DNA of 49,097 bases from CAYRUP01 sp964489265 (GTDB lineage: Bacteria; Pseudomonadota; Gammaproteobacteria; DSM-16500): positions 1 to 49,097 of the forward strand of contig CAZAXX010000007.1 of assembly GCA_964489265.1 (NCBI GenBank). The letters run 5' to 3'. Shown in pieces: positions 24,464 to 33,438 of this stretch. The notes under the pieces are model-generated. The model saw only the letters and a program-made list of their open reading frames with translations, searched no databases and was not told where the DNA came from. Made by a program: the position numbers and the translations under genes. The first letter of the stretch is position 1, and the number at the start of each line of letters is the position of its first letter.

Positions 24464-25627
24464 ATGAGTCAAAGAGCTAATTTTGAAATACCGCCTGGGT
24501 TAGAGGAAGAAGAACTATTTTCAGAAGAGGACTTAGCAGCCGCTCTCGAGTTATCACTTCAACAGCCTGACACTGAAGAACCCTCTTCTGTTGTTGCACT
24601 TCATTTTACAGTGAACCCACAAGAAATTAACACAGCGTTTATCGCTATGGAAAAATTTGCTTTAGAGAATGGGTTAGCTACATTGACTGATTGTGATAAT
24701 TTAGAATTACGTTGTCAAACTGCTCAAGGTCTCGTCCCTCTCCAACTAGAAATTGGGATGGGAGTCGAATTAAAAGAGCTTATACGAATTGCAAAAAAAC
24801 CGACTCTTTCAAGTGCTGATGAAGGTCTTCTGTCGCGGGTACAAGCAACGATTACATCATCCGCTGGCGCACAAGAATCCTGTGGCGCTGAGTCAAGTCG
24901 TTTTTGTGAAATTATTTTGGGAAAAAACGCAGAAGCATTTGAAGAACAAAAATTCGCTAGATTAGAAAAAAGTAGTGATCTTCTTGATGCGATATCCGCT
25001 GTGAGTAAGACAGATCCTGTGCTTGTGAGAGTCGAAATTTATCGAGAAGAAATTGCAAAAGCGCGGCTATCAGATGAAAAGATAGTAAAAGAAATCAATA
25101 CTCATTCCTATTGCTTATTAGTACTTCCGGGTGATGGAGCGACTATCTATCAAGGCTATTTTGGCAAATACGGTATTTCAGAATGGATTTGCAATCCGAA
25201 GTTTGAAAAAGAACAGAAGAATTGTGCCTTGGGACCTTATGTCGATAAGTTAGTTTTATTAGCATCGAAAAACAATGCTGATGTCAGTAAGGCAGTCTAT
25301 GGAAGTTTGTATCGATTGCCGGGAACAGAGGATGAGGTTTCACCAAATAAATGGTCGGTGTTATACAAAGTAGCGCCTCTAATGACAAGACAAGTATTGA
25401 GTAACATTGCTTGCAAGAAAGCAGCGCTCATAGAGGTTCGCAAGGAATTAACAAGTAAACGATGCAGTACAGCGGAAGAGTATATTTCCAATGCGTGCTG
25501 GGAAGATCTTTGCAAAAAACATCCTGAGATCAAGCGAGAAGATGTGATGCTGCTGAAAACACGGACGGAGCTGGTTGCAAAAGAGATCGCTAAACAAATG
25601 AGTCTTTTTCAAAGAGGTTTAGCTTAG
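24464..25627 (+). CDS. Orphan with an N-terminal ubiquitin-interacting motif (likely effector)
   Basis: 387 residues, GAGG 10 bases before the ATG. Residues 19-36 (FSEEDLAAALELSLQQPD) match the eukaryotic UIM consensus: acidic run, Leu24, Ala27, Leu28, Leu30, Ser31, Leu32. The rest is unrecognised. Residues 210-243 (INTHSYCLLVLPGDGATIYQ then GYFGKYGISEWI) have a His, strand, Gln/Tyr and Trp spacing seen in some papain-like toxin domains, and Cys140/Cys148 lie upstream; a Cys hydrolase is possible but unproven. The gene is single, with its own promoter, and ends 3 bases from a convergent gene. A UIM in a bacterial protein points to action on or near host ubiquitinated proteins. Confidence 0.75.
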   Translation: MSQRANFEIPPGLEEEELFSEEDLAAALELSLQQPDTEEPSSVVALHFTVNPQEINTAFIAMEKFALENGLATLTDCDNLELRCQTAQGLVPLQLEIGMGVELKELIRIAKKPTLSSADEGLLSRVQATITSSAGAQESCGAESSRFCEIILGKNAEAFEEQKFARLEKSSDLLDAISAVSKTDPVLVRVEIYREEIAKARLSDEKIVKEINTHSYCLLVLPGDGATIYQGYFGKYGISEWICNPKFEKEQKNCALGPYVDKLVLLASKNNADVSKAVYGSLYRLPGTEDEVSPNKWSVLYKVAPLMTRQVLSNIACKKAALIEVRKELTSKRCSTAEEYISNACWEDLCKKHPEIKREDVMLLKTRTELVAKEIAKQMSLFQRGLA

Positions 25628-25630
25628 CTT

Positions 25631-26590
25631 CTACTTTGATATGACAGACCCTAATGTTTCTAAACTAATATTTCCACCACTTAAAACAACCACACAATTT
25701 TTACCTTGAAATTGTTTGGCGCATTTTAACAGTGATGCCAAAGCAACACCTGCCGCACCTTCGATTAATAAATGCTGTGTTTTTATCAGAGTAACAATTG
25801 CATTTTTGATTTCATCTTCAGAAACTAAAATGTAATCATCAACATATTTTTTGCAAAGTTCAAAAGTGATTGCATCAGGTTCGATGCCGCCGGCCGTTGC
25901 ATCCGAAAGTGTTGGCAAGGTTTGCATGTCGACAATTTTATTTGCTTTAATTGATTCGGCCATGACCGGTGAATTTTCTGGTAAACAACCAATTACTTTT
26001 GTATTCGGTGAAAGTGCTTTGATATACCCAGCAATTCCTGCAATTAAACCACCGCCACCAATTGGAACTAAAATCACATCGACTTGTTTTAATTGTTGTG
26101 AAATCTCGAATGCAACAGTTCCTTGTCCGCCTATGACTTGAATATCATTATAAGGTGAAATATAAATTTTATTTTCTTTGGTTGCTAATTCACGCGCATG
26201 CAATTCTGTTTGCATGCAATCAGTTCCATAAAATTCAAGTGGAACATTATAGTTACGAATGTTATCAACCTTGGTTGACGACGCATTTTCAGGAACAAAT
26301 ACCATGCCAGGAATACGCAATGTATGTAAACCAAATGCAACTGCCGCGCCATGATTACCGGATGAAGCTGTGACAACACCTTGTGAGCGCTCTTCTGGCG
26401 TTAACGAAAGTAATTTATTAAACGCACCACGAACTTTGAAGGCGCCGGTATATTGTAAGTTTTCACATTTAAGATAAACATTTGTCGCGGTCATTTTGCT
26501 TAAGGCGATTGAGTAATCGAGTGGTGTTTCACGAACATAGGGACGAATTCGTTGTAGTGCTGTTGTCACTTCGTTTTTTATATTATGCAT
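25631..26590 (-). CDS. PLP-dependent threonine dehydratase / serine racemase-type enzyme
   Basis: 319 residues, fold type II PLP enzyme. The PLP-binding Lys is Lys52 in YTGAFKVRGA. SSGNHGAAVA (substrate/carboxylate loop) and VPIGGGGLIAGIAGY (phosphate loop) follow in the standard order. There is no C-terminal ACT regulatory domain, so it fits the short catabolic threonine dehydratase (TdcB-like) or serine racemase type rather than biosynthetic IlvA. It would deaminate L-threonine to 2-oxobutyrate or L-serine to pyruvate, or interconvert serine enantiomers. It follows the D-serine/D-threonine-type enzyme by 12 bases, suggesting a joint serine/threonine pathway. Confidence 0.92.
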   Translation of the reverse strand: MHNIKNEVTTALQRIRPYVRETPLDYSIALSKMTATNVYLKCENLQYTGAFKVRGAFNKLLSLTPEERSQGVVTASSGNHGAAVAFGLHTLRIPGMVFVPENASSTKVDNIRNYNVPLEFYGTDCMQTELHARELATKENKIYISPYNDIQVIGGQGTVAFEISQQLKQVDVILVPIGGGGLIAGIAGYIKALSPNTKVIGCLPENSPVMAESIKANKIVDMQTLPTLSDATAGGIEPDAITFELCKKYVDDYILVSEDEIKNAIVTLIKTQHLLIEGAAGVALASLLKCAKQFQGKNCVVVLSGGNISLETLGSVISK

Positions 26591-26602
26591 AACTTATTTT
26601 TC

Positions 26603-27880
26603 CTAAAAATATGTTTTAATCGCATCAATGATAGTATATGCATCATCCACTAGATATAGTAATTGCCATTTATCAAATGTGGTGCACGCATGCGAAATAC
26701 CACAGCCAACTAAATCACCGACAGCAATTTTTGCATTGTTAGGTATTTTAAGATAGGCATGTTGATCATTTAATTTTGTGATTTGCCAAGCATCGGATAC
26801 TTTTACTGGCAAGGTATGTAAGCCCGATTGAAACCATTTTTGTGGAATCGGTAAATCTATATCATAGGATGCATCACGTTTTCCGAATGATAATATCGCA
26901 AGCTCGGGCTCAGGTCGTGACAATACAGTTGACCAAACTTCAAGTGCAGGAAGAAATTTATTTTTAATTGGGAAAGCCTCAGGGAATCGCTGAGTCATAA
27001 ATTCAAATAAACCATTTTGAAATTTCGCATCGTGCGTTAGATAACAACCGCTACGCATCACAACTCGGGTTGGTTTGCTCAACTTTATTTTTGTTAAATA
27101 CGTCGCGACTAGATCAAAATAACTTGAGCCACCTGCAGTTAAAATAATTTCGTCTGAAGCAGAAAAATAATTTTTCTCATCGCATAATTTTGCGACATCC
27201 ATCATGTTCGTTAAAAGCTGCTTAACTTCTTCTATATCATTTTGATGATCTTTGCTAACAAGTGTTCCTTCATAACATTCGATGCCGGATAATTTTAATG
27301 TTGCTGAATCAGTAATCGCTTTTGCAACAGCCAGTGTTTCTTCCAGGCTTCGGCAACCTGCGCGACCACCATTAAATCCTATTTCTATTAATACATTGAT
27401 CGGTGTATTTTTAGCAGCACTCGCCAGTAGCTCACAACCAGCAACAGAATCCACCAGGCAATAAAATTTTAACTCAGGATCTTTTCGTAGTAGCGTTAAA
27501 ATACCTTGAATTGATGCACGATCAATTAATTGATTCGCGAGCAATATCGTTTTAATTCCCGCTCGCCAGCAAAGATAGGCTTGTTGAAATGTAGCAACTG
27601 TAATTCCCCAGGCACCGTCTCTTGTTTGTCGTTGGAATAACTGAGGCGATAATGTTGTTTTTCCATGCGGTGCAAAACTTATTTTCGTATAGTTTAAAAA
27701 ATCGCGCATCCAACGCACATTGTTTTCCAATGCGCTATTTAAGAGGATAGCAGCTGGCATCGGCACAGCGCCATTTAAGAGATTCCATTGCTGTTTTCCA
27801 ATATCAGCGACAGACATAGAGTCAATATCGCCAGGAAAACTTTTAAGAATCGCATCTGCTATCTCATGCGGCAAGTTCAT
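26603..27880 (-). CDS. D-serine dehydratase / D-threonine aldolase-like PLP enzyme (DSD1-type)
   Basis: 425 residues. N-terminal alanine-racemase-type TIM barrel with PLP Lys74 in SFAPHGKTTLSPQLF, and a C-terminal beta domain ending in GCGISHACTTFDKW, where His397-x-Cys399 is the metal-ligand pair of eukaryotic-type D-serine dehydratases. IEIGFNGGRAGCR and TAGGSSYFD are typical phosphate-binding segments. The family deaminates D-serine or D-threonine (or cleaves D-threonine). The gene overlaps the exported protein upstream by 4 bases (ATGA) and precedes the L-serine/threonine enzyme, suggesting scavenging of both serine enantiomers. Confidence 0.88.
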   Translation of the reverse strand: MNLPHEIADAILKSFPGDIDSMSVADIGKQQWNLLNGAVPMPAAILLNSALENNVRWMRDFLNYTKISFAPHGKTTLSPQLFQRQTRDGAWGITVATFQQAYLCWRAGIKTILLANQLIDRASIQGILTLLRKDPELKFYCLVDSVAGCELLASAAKNTPINVLIEIGFNGGRAGCRSLEETLAVAKAITDSATLKLSGIECYEGTLVSKDHQNDIEEVKQLLTNMMDVAKLCDEKNYFSASDEIILTAGGSSYFDLVATYLTKIKLSKPTRVVMRSGCYLTHDAKFQNGLFEFMTQRFPEAFPIKNKFLPALEVWSTVLSRPEPELAILSFGKRDASYDIDLPIPQKWFQSGLHTLPVKVSDAWQITKLNDQHAYLKIPNNAKIAVGDLVGCGISHACTTFDKWQLLYLVDDAYTIIDAIKTYF

Positions 27881-28668
27881 TTTTTAATTTTATCCACGTA
27901 ATATTTTTGTTTGCCGATTGTGCGATTATCCTGTTTTTTATCCGACCCACAAATCCAGAAACCAAATCCATCGTAGTAGGTTCTTCCACCATCTTCGACT
28001 TTCTCAAACGAATACCGATAAGGGATATTGGATAAATTACGTCCCAGCACGCCATTGGTCCATTTGCTATTTTGATTCCAGCTTGCAATGTTAGCTTTGA
28101 TTTCATTTACATAACTATAAACATATAAACCAGCTGATTCATCAAAATTATAATTATAAGTGGGGAAAGCAATGCGAGCATACACATCATCTGAATTGTT
28201 GATCATGACATTGAAAATGCTGACATATTTTTGTTGATCGCCTTCTTTACCTGCATCCGTATCGACTATCGGAAAATTAGCTGTATCTACATAAAAATCA
28301 GCGCCATCTGTCCGTGACAAATCAAAGGTAACATAGCCAAAGGCTGGATTAATGGTTTGTATGATTAAATTTTTCAGTGATACTGACTCACTCATTTCAT
28401 AATCAGGAATGCTGATTGGAGACGCTTGATAGCCATCTTTTATATAAACAGGAAGTAAAGTTGCTTTTGATGAAATATCGCGCCCATCAACAGATGAATA
28501 AATAACTAATGGTTCGCCGCCATGACTGCAAGGATAATCAATCACTCGTCCGTTGTGATCTTTAAAACTATATTGATCTGTTTTTTCCAACAAGGAAGCT
28601 TTCGTGAGAGTTGTTCCAGTTGTGGTGACAGCGAATACGAGTAACTTGATAACTGATTGTAGTTTCAT
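27877..28668 (-). CDS. Exported protein of unknown function
   Basis: 263 residues with AAGGGA before the ATG at 28668. Residues 1-24 (ending TLTKA) form a signal peptide. The mature part is polar, aromatic-rich and probably beta-stranded, with one Cys pair candidate (DYPCSHGG and WICGSDKK). No family is recognised. Its stop overlaps the start of the DSD1-type gene (ATGA), so it is translated from the same transcript as the amino-acid enzymes; whether it has a related function, for example in the periplasm, is unclear. Confidence 0.65.
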   Translation of the reverse strand: MKLQSVIKLLVFAVTTTGTTLTKASLLEKTDQYSFKDHNGRVIDYPCSHGGEPLVIYSSVDGRDISSKATLLPVYIKDGYQASPISIPDYEMSESVSLKNLIIQTINPAFGYVTFDLSRTDGADFYVDTANFPIVDTDAGKEGDQQKYVSIFNVMINNSDDVYARIAFPTYNYNFDESAGLYVYSYVNEIKANIASWNQNSKWTNGVLGRNLSNIPYRYSFEKVEDGGRTYYDGFGFWICGSDKKQDNRTIGKQKYYVDKIKK

Positions 28669-28883
28669 AGTAATAGTCCCTTATTTTAAATGGCTGAAAT
28701 ATAGCATAACTAGCTTTGGTTTCAAAACATTGTGCTGATAAATGTATTGATGCATCGGATGCTTGCATCGATTTAATTTGTTGTGAGCGTGATGTTGAAA
28801 GTAAGCGTGATCATCAGGCGGCTGATAACACGCGATATAGATCGCCAGGAAAGAGATAAACTTTCCTTCAGGGCGAGGTTGAT

Positions 28884-28907
28884 TAGACGCAGCCGCGGCT
28901 GCGTCTA
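28884..28907. repeat. 24-base perfect palindrome after the aminopeptidase gene
   Basis: The sequence reads TAGACGCAGCCG followed by its exact reverse complement. It lies 4 bases beyond the end of the M17 gene on the minus strand and may act as a terminator or dispersed palindrome, though the U tract is weak. The remaining gap 28669-28883 shows no gene. Confidence 0.65.
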
Positions 28908-28911
28908 CAAA

Positions 28912-30282
28912 TTAATTATAACGTCCCGCAAGATAACTAAATAGCGCACGCAACGCCATCGCTTCCCCACCCTGCGGACGACCCGGACGAGATTTCAAAT
29001 TCCACGCCATGATATCAAAGTGCAACCATGGAATATCATCTGAAACAAATTCTTTTAAAAATAATGCGGCAGTAATTGCGCCAGCATAAGAATCTGGAGT
29101 TGAATTATTAATATCTGCAATTGGGCTATTTAACGCCTCACGATAAGCCGCATATAACGGCAATCGCCAAATAGGATCTTGTTTTTGATTGCCATGCTGA
29201 ATCACTTCATTCGCAACCAGATCATTATTCGCAAACATCGCCGATAAATCCGTACCCACTGCAATTCTTGCCGCACCGGTCAGTGTGCTCATATCAATGA
29301 GCAAATCAGGATTTTCACTGGCTGCTTCAGTCAATGCATCCGCTAACACAACACGACCTTCTGCATCGGTGTTACCGATTTCAATCGTTAATCCTTTGCG
29401 ACTCTTGATGATATCACCGGGTCGATACGCATTTCCGGATATAGCATTTTCAACAGCTGGAATTAATACGCGAAGATTAATCGGTAAGTTTGCCTGCATA
29501 ATCATTCGTGCTAAACCAAGCACATGCGCAGCACCCGCCATGTCTTTTTTCATTAATAACATGCCAGCAGAATTTTTTATATCTAGACCACCTGTGTCGA
29601 AACAAACACCTTTGCCAACTAAAGTTACCTTAGGATGTTGGTTGTTTCCCCAGCGCAAATCCAGCAAGCGTGGCTCATCATCACTGGCACGTCCTACTGT
29701 GTGAATGGCAGGATAATTATTTTTTAATAAATCAGCGCCAATCACTTGATTCATTTTAGCTTGATATTGTTTCGCTAAATTTTCGGTGGCTTGCGCTAAT
29801 TCACTTGGACCCATGTCATCGGTTGGTGTGTTAATTAAATCACGCACGAGATAAATTGATTCAACTATATTGCTGATTAATTCAATATCGCAATTTTCTG
29901 GTAGTACAAGTTGCGCTGGGGTTTTATTAAATTTTTTATATTGAGCAAATTGATATGCACCAAGGCCCCATGCTATTGCAAAATCAGTGTAGTTTATTTC
30001 TGAGTGATCAAAAATGTATTGTCCTTCAGGAAGAGTTGTTGATAAATTTCCAACACACCAAAAATTTTCTTTATCAACAGCACCTACGATGACCTGGGTT
30101 AATTTTCCTGCGTCATCTGGCAGTAAACATAGGCTGCCTGCTTCTGCTTTAAAACCCGTTGAAGAAATCCAATTTTTAACGAAAGACGTTTGGCGTGCGA
30201 GCCATGCTGGAAAATCATTGGGTGTGATAACAGAAATTGATATCGCATTTTTGCTATGTTGTGTAGTGAAGCAATTTAGCAT
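28912..30282 (-). CDS. Leucyl aminopeptidase family enzyme (peptidase M17)
   Basis: 456 residues from the ATG at 30282, chosen because AGAGGA lies 7 bases upstream; a longer frame starts with TTG inside the preceding gene. The C-terminal catalytic domain shows the M17 features: VGKGVCFDTGGLDIK (metal/catalytic Lys), MKKDMAGAAHVLG and the signature NTDAEGRVVLADAL. The di-metal hexameric enzyme removes N-terminal residues from peptides in the cytoplasm. The N-terminal domain is shorter and divergent from E. coli PepA, closer to a PepB-like member. The ATG is 11 bases from the ald stop, so the two are cotranscribed. Confidence 0.93.
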   Translation of the reverse strand: MLNCFTTQHSKNAISISVITPNDFPAWLARQTSFVKNWISSTGFKAEAGSLCLLPDDAGKLTQVIVGAVDKENFWCVGNLSTTLPEGQYIFDHSEINYTDFAIAWGLGAYQFAQYKKFNKTPAQLVLPENCDIELISNIVESIYLVRDLINTPTDDMGPSELAQATENLAKQYQAKMNQVIGADLLKNNYPAIHTVGRASDDEPRLLDLRWGNNQHPKVTLVGKGVCFDTGGLDIKNSAGMLLMKKDMAGAAHVLGLARMIMQANLPINLRVLIPAVENAISGNAYRPGDIIKSRKGLTIEIGNTDAEGRVVLADALTEAASENPDLLIDMSTLTGAARIAVGTDLSAMFANNDLVANEVIQHGNQKQDPIWRLPLYAAYREALNSPIADINNSTPDSYAGAITAALFLKEFVSDDIPWLHFDIMAWNLKSRPGRPQGGEAMALRALFSYLAGRYN

Positions 30283-30292
30283 GGGAAATCCT

Positions 30293-31411
30293 CTATATCG
30301 CAATCATAACTTCTGCTGGCGTATATTCTTGCTGCAGAGCACTTGCAACCGCTTTGTGAGTTAAACGCCCTTTACAAACATTCAAACCATTTAACAAATG
30401 GATATCTTGGGCCAACGCCTGTTTGTAACCATAATTTGCGAGCGCAAGAACAAATGGTAATGTCGCATTATTTAATGCAAATGTAGAAGTACGCGGCACA
30501 CCGCCCGGCATGTTTGAAACGCAATAATGCACAACGCCATCCATAATATAAGTTGGATTTTGATGTGTCGTTGGACGACTTGTTTCAAAACAGCCGCCTT
30601 GATCAATGGATACGTCAACAATCACAGAGCCAGGACGCATACGACTCAACATATCTTTTGTGACAAGTTTAGGTGCCGAACCGCCTGGAACAAGCACTGC
30701 GCCAATAACTAAATCAGCGGATGTGACATGTCGTTCAATTGAATCGGTTGTCGAATAAATAGTTACAATCTTCGAGCCAAATTGCAGATCAAGTTGATAC
30801 AGACGATCGATGGAGCGATCAATCACAACGACATGTGCGCCCATTCCTATGCCCATGCGAACCGCATTGGTGCCAACCACGCCGCCGCCGAGTACAACTA
30901 CTTTGGCTGGTGCAACACCGGGAACGCCACCTAATAATATTCCACTCCCGCCATTCGCTACTTCCAAACAATTAGCTCCCGCTTGAATGGACATGCGTCC
31001 TGCGACTTCACTCATCGGTGATAAAAGTGGTAAGCCACCATTTTTATTGGTAACAGTTTCATAAGCGATTGCGATACAGCCAGATTCTTGCAATAAACGC
31101 GCTTGTTCAGGATCTGGAGCAAGATGAAGATAAGTAAATAGGACTTGATCTTCGCGTAACAATTTACATTCTTCTAACTGCGGCTCTTTGACTTTAATAA
31201 TCATATCTGCAACTTGAAAAATTTCTGCTGCAGTACTCACAATCGTCGCACCAGCTTGCTCGAATGCGGCATTATCAATGCCGATTCCAGCGCCCGCACC
31301 ACTTTGCACAATCACTTGATGACCATTTGCAGTTAATTCTCTAACGCTACTTGGTACCAGACCAACTCGATATTCATTGTTTTTAATTTCTTTCGGCACA
31401 CCAATTAACAT
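30293..31411 (-). CDS. ald: Alanine dehydrogenase
   Basis: 372 residues, full length for the family. The start MLIGVPKEIKNNEYRVGLVP is typical; KVKEPQ (substrate Lys) and LFTYLHLAPD (His) follow, then the Rossmann motif VVVLGGGVVGTNAVRMGIGMGA for NAD. VIVDVSIDQGGCFETSRPTTH is the conserved late signature. It converts L-alanine and NAD+ to pyruvate and ammonia in the cytoplasm. AGGAGA precedes the start. It lies between htpG (17 bases upstream) and the aminopeptidase, and with the serine/threonine enzymes forms an amino-acid catabolic block. Confidence 0.97.
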   Translation of the reverse strand: MLIGVPKEIKNNEYRVGLVPSSVRELTANGHQVIVQSGAGAGIGIDNAAFEQAGATIVSTAAEIFQVADMIIKVKEPQLEECKLLREDQVLFTYLHLAPDPEQARLLQESGCIAIAYETVTNKNGGLPLLSPMSEVAGRMSIQAGANCLEVANGGSGILLGGVPGVAPAKVVVLGGGVVGTNAVRMGIGMGAHVVVIDRSIDRLYQLDLQFGSKIVTIYSTTDSIERHVTSADLVIGAVLVPGGSAPKLVTKDMLSRMRPGSVIVDVSIDQGGCFETSRPTTHQNPTYIMDGVVHYCVSNMPGGVPRTSTFALNNATLPFVLALANYGYKQALAQDIHLLNGLNVCKGRLTHKAVASALQQEYTPAEVMIAI

Positions 31412-31428
31412 GATTATCTCCTAAATTT

Positions 31429-33342
31429 TTAAGCTATTTCTAACAATAACTTATTCATTCGTTGTACGAAAGTTGCAGGATCTTTGAGTTGGCCACCCTC
31501 GGCCAAAACAGCTTGATCAAACAGAATATGTGCCCACTCTTGGAAGCGGTCATTATTTTTTTCGGTTTTCAAGCGATTTACTAATTGATGTTCAGGATTC
31601 AATTCAAAAATAGGTTTTACTTCTTGAACATCTTGTCCTGCTGCTTTGAGTAATCGTTGTAATTGACTTCCCATTTCCTGATCATCCACTACAAGACAGG
31701 CGGGAGAACTGGTTAAGCGATGCGATAAACGAACTTCTTTGACTTGATCGCCCAGCACAGTCTTAACCTGTTTAATGACATCATCAAATTCAGATTTAAA
31801 TTGTTCTTCTTTTTTCTGTAATTGTTCTTTTTCAGTTTTGTCATCAGCAGTCACAATTTCATCGAGTGACACATCCCCTTTCGCAACTGATTGAAGTGGT
31901 TTTTTATCAAATTCAGTTAAGTGACTGACCAACCATTCGTCGATACGATCATGCAATAAGATAACTTCCACACCTTTTTTGCGGAAAATTTCCAAGTGCG
32001 GACTGGATTTTGCCGTGTTGAAATTTTCTGCGGTAATATAATAAATTTTCTTTTGCTCAGGCTTCATGCGTTTCACATAATCATCGAATGAAACTGTCTG
32101 CGACGGTAGATCATTATGGGTCGTTGAGAATCGCAATAGTTTTGCCACGCGATCACGATTAGCAAAATCTTCAGCAGGACCTTCTTTGAGTGCATTACCA
32201 AAGTGCTGCCAAAATGTAGCATATTTTTCAGGTTCATCAGCAGCGAGTTTATCTAGCATATCCAATGTGCGTTTGACTAATGCGCTGCGTAAGCGTGGAA
32301 TGACTGGATTATCTTGCAGAATTTCACGCGAAATATTTAATGGTAGTGCATTGGTGTCCACAATTCCGCGAATAAAACGTAAATAATGCGGAATAAATTG
32401 TTCGACTTGATCCATGATAAACACACGTTGCACATATAATTTTAAACCGTGTTGACGATCACGCTGCCAAAGATCAAGCGGAGCACGGGCAGGAATGTAA
32501 AGTAAACTGATGTAATCTAAATTTCCGCCTTCAACTTGATTGTGCGCCCACATCAATGGATCTTCGAAATCATGGGCAATATGTTTGTAAAGTTCTTTAT
32601 ATTGTTCGTCAGTGATAGAACTTTTTGGCAAAGTCCAAAGTGCAGTTGCGCGATTAATTACGTCCCACTCATCTTGCGTTTTACCTTCTTCAGACAATTT
32701 ATGCATGAAAATAGGTAAATTAATATGATCTGAATATTTGGTTATGACACTACGTAACCGCCAATCATTTAGGAAATCATTTTCACCTTCTTTAAGGTGC
32801 AAGGTAATTTCTGTGCCGCGTGTTAATTTCTCTACATTTGCAATTGTATAATCACCCGCTCCACTGGATTCCCAGCGTACGCCATGTTCTGTTGTTAATC
32901 CCGCACGTCGCGTTGTTACGGTTACTTTGTCAGCTACAATAAATGCGGAATAAAAACCTACGCCAAATTGACCAATCAAGTGCGCATCGTTTTTTTGATC
33001 GCCAGTTAATTGTGCGAGGAAATCGCGAGTACCCGATTTTGCTATCGTTCCTAAATTTTCGATCACTTCATCACGATTCATGCCTATGCCGTTATCACGG
33101 ATGGTAATGGTTCGCGCTGCTTCATCAAAACTGACAAATACTTTCAGTTCAGCATCTGTTTCATAAAGTGCTGAATCAGACATTGCTTCAAAACGCAGTT
33201 TATCTGCAGCGTCAGATGCGTTAGAAATTAATTCACGCAAGAATATTTCTTTATTGCTATACAGGGAATGCACGACCAAATGCAAGAGTTGTTTGACTTC
33301 GGCTTGAAAGCTTAAGGTTTCTTGTTGTGGATGAGTGGTCAC
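31429..33342 (-). CDS. htpG: Molecular chaperone HtpG (Hsp90)
   Basis: 637 residues from the GTG at 33342, chosen because CGGAGA lies just upstream and because HtpG proteins begin only ~10 residues before ETLSFQAEVKQLLHL; the ATG at 33414 would put its 5' end inside a hairpin. GHKL ATPase motifs are present: LRELISNASDAADKLR (Asn), TIRDNGIGMNRDEVI (DxGxG) and GQFGVGFYSAFIVAD. The middle and C-terminal dimerisation regions are full length. HtpG is a cytosolic ATP-dependent chaperone for stressed or client proteins. Confidence 0.97.
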   Translation of the reverse strand: MTTHPQQETLSFQAEVKQLLHLVVHSLYSNKEIFLRELISNASDAADKLRFEAMSDSALYETDAELKVFVSFDEAARTITIRDNGIGMNRDEVIENLGTIAKSGTRDFLAQLTGDQKNDAHLIGQFGVGFYSAFIVADKVTVTTRRAGLTTEHGVRWESSGAGDYTIANVEKLTRGTEITLHLKEGENDFLNDWRLRSVITKYSDHINLPIFMHKLSEEGKTQDEWDVINRATALWTLPKSSITDEQYKELYKHIAHDFEDPLMWAHNQVEGGNLDYISLLYIPARAPLDLWQRDRQHGLKLYVQRVFIMDQVEQFIPHYLRFIRGIVDTNALPLNISREILQDNPVIPRLRSALVKRTLDMLDKLAADEPEKYATFWQHFGNALKEGPAEDFANRDRVAKLLRFSTTHNDLPSQTVSFDDYVKRMKPEQKKIYYITAENFNTAKSSPHLEIFRKKGVEVILLHDRIDEWLVSHLTEFDKKPLQSVAKGDVSLDEIVTADDKTEKEQLQKKEEQFKSEFDDVIKQVKTVLGDQVKEVRLSHRLTSSPACLVVDDQEMGSQLQRLLKAAGQDVQEVKPIFELNPEHQLVNRLKTEKNNDRFQEWAHILFDQAVLAEGGQLKDPATFVQRMNKLLLEIA

Positions 33343-33407
33343 TTGTTTTTCTCCGGGTAATTTAGTGCTTTGAATTATATGGGCGGAAATAAAGAATTCA
33401 AGTGAAA

Positions 33408-33429
33408 TGGGCATAGAGAACTATGCCCA
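33408..33429 (-). terminator. Hairpin terminator of the 33439-33879 gene
   Basis: TGGGCATAG (33408-33416), loop AGAA and CTATGCCCA (33421-33429) form a perfect 9-bp stem just after the stop codon of the minus-strand gene, followed on that strand by a short T stretch. Its position between the two genes supports the downstream GTG start of htpG. Confidence 0.55.
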
Positions 33430-33438
33430 GTATGATGC

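Noticed and set aside
28669..28911. Small RNA or tRNA gene in the gap
   Set aside because: Only the 24-base palindrome and small hairpins are seen; no cloverleaf or conserved RNA motif is recognisable.
29285..29704. 139-aa plus-strand frame
   Set aside because: Antisense to the catalytic domain of the M17 aminopeptidase; composition typical of a shadow frame.
33343..33414. N-terminal extension of HtpG from the ATG at 33414
   Set aside because: It would start within a terminator hairpin and adds residues unlike the family; the GTG at 33342 has a GGAG site.
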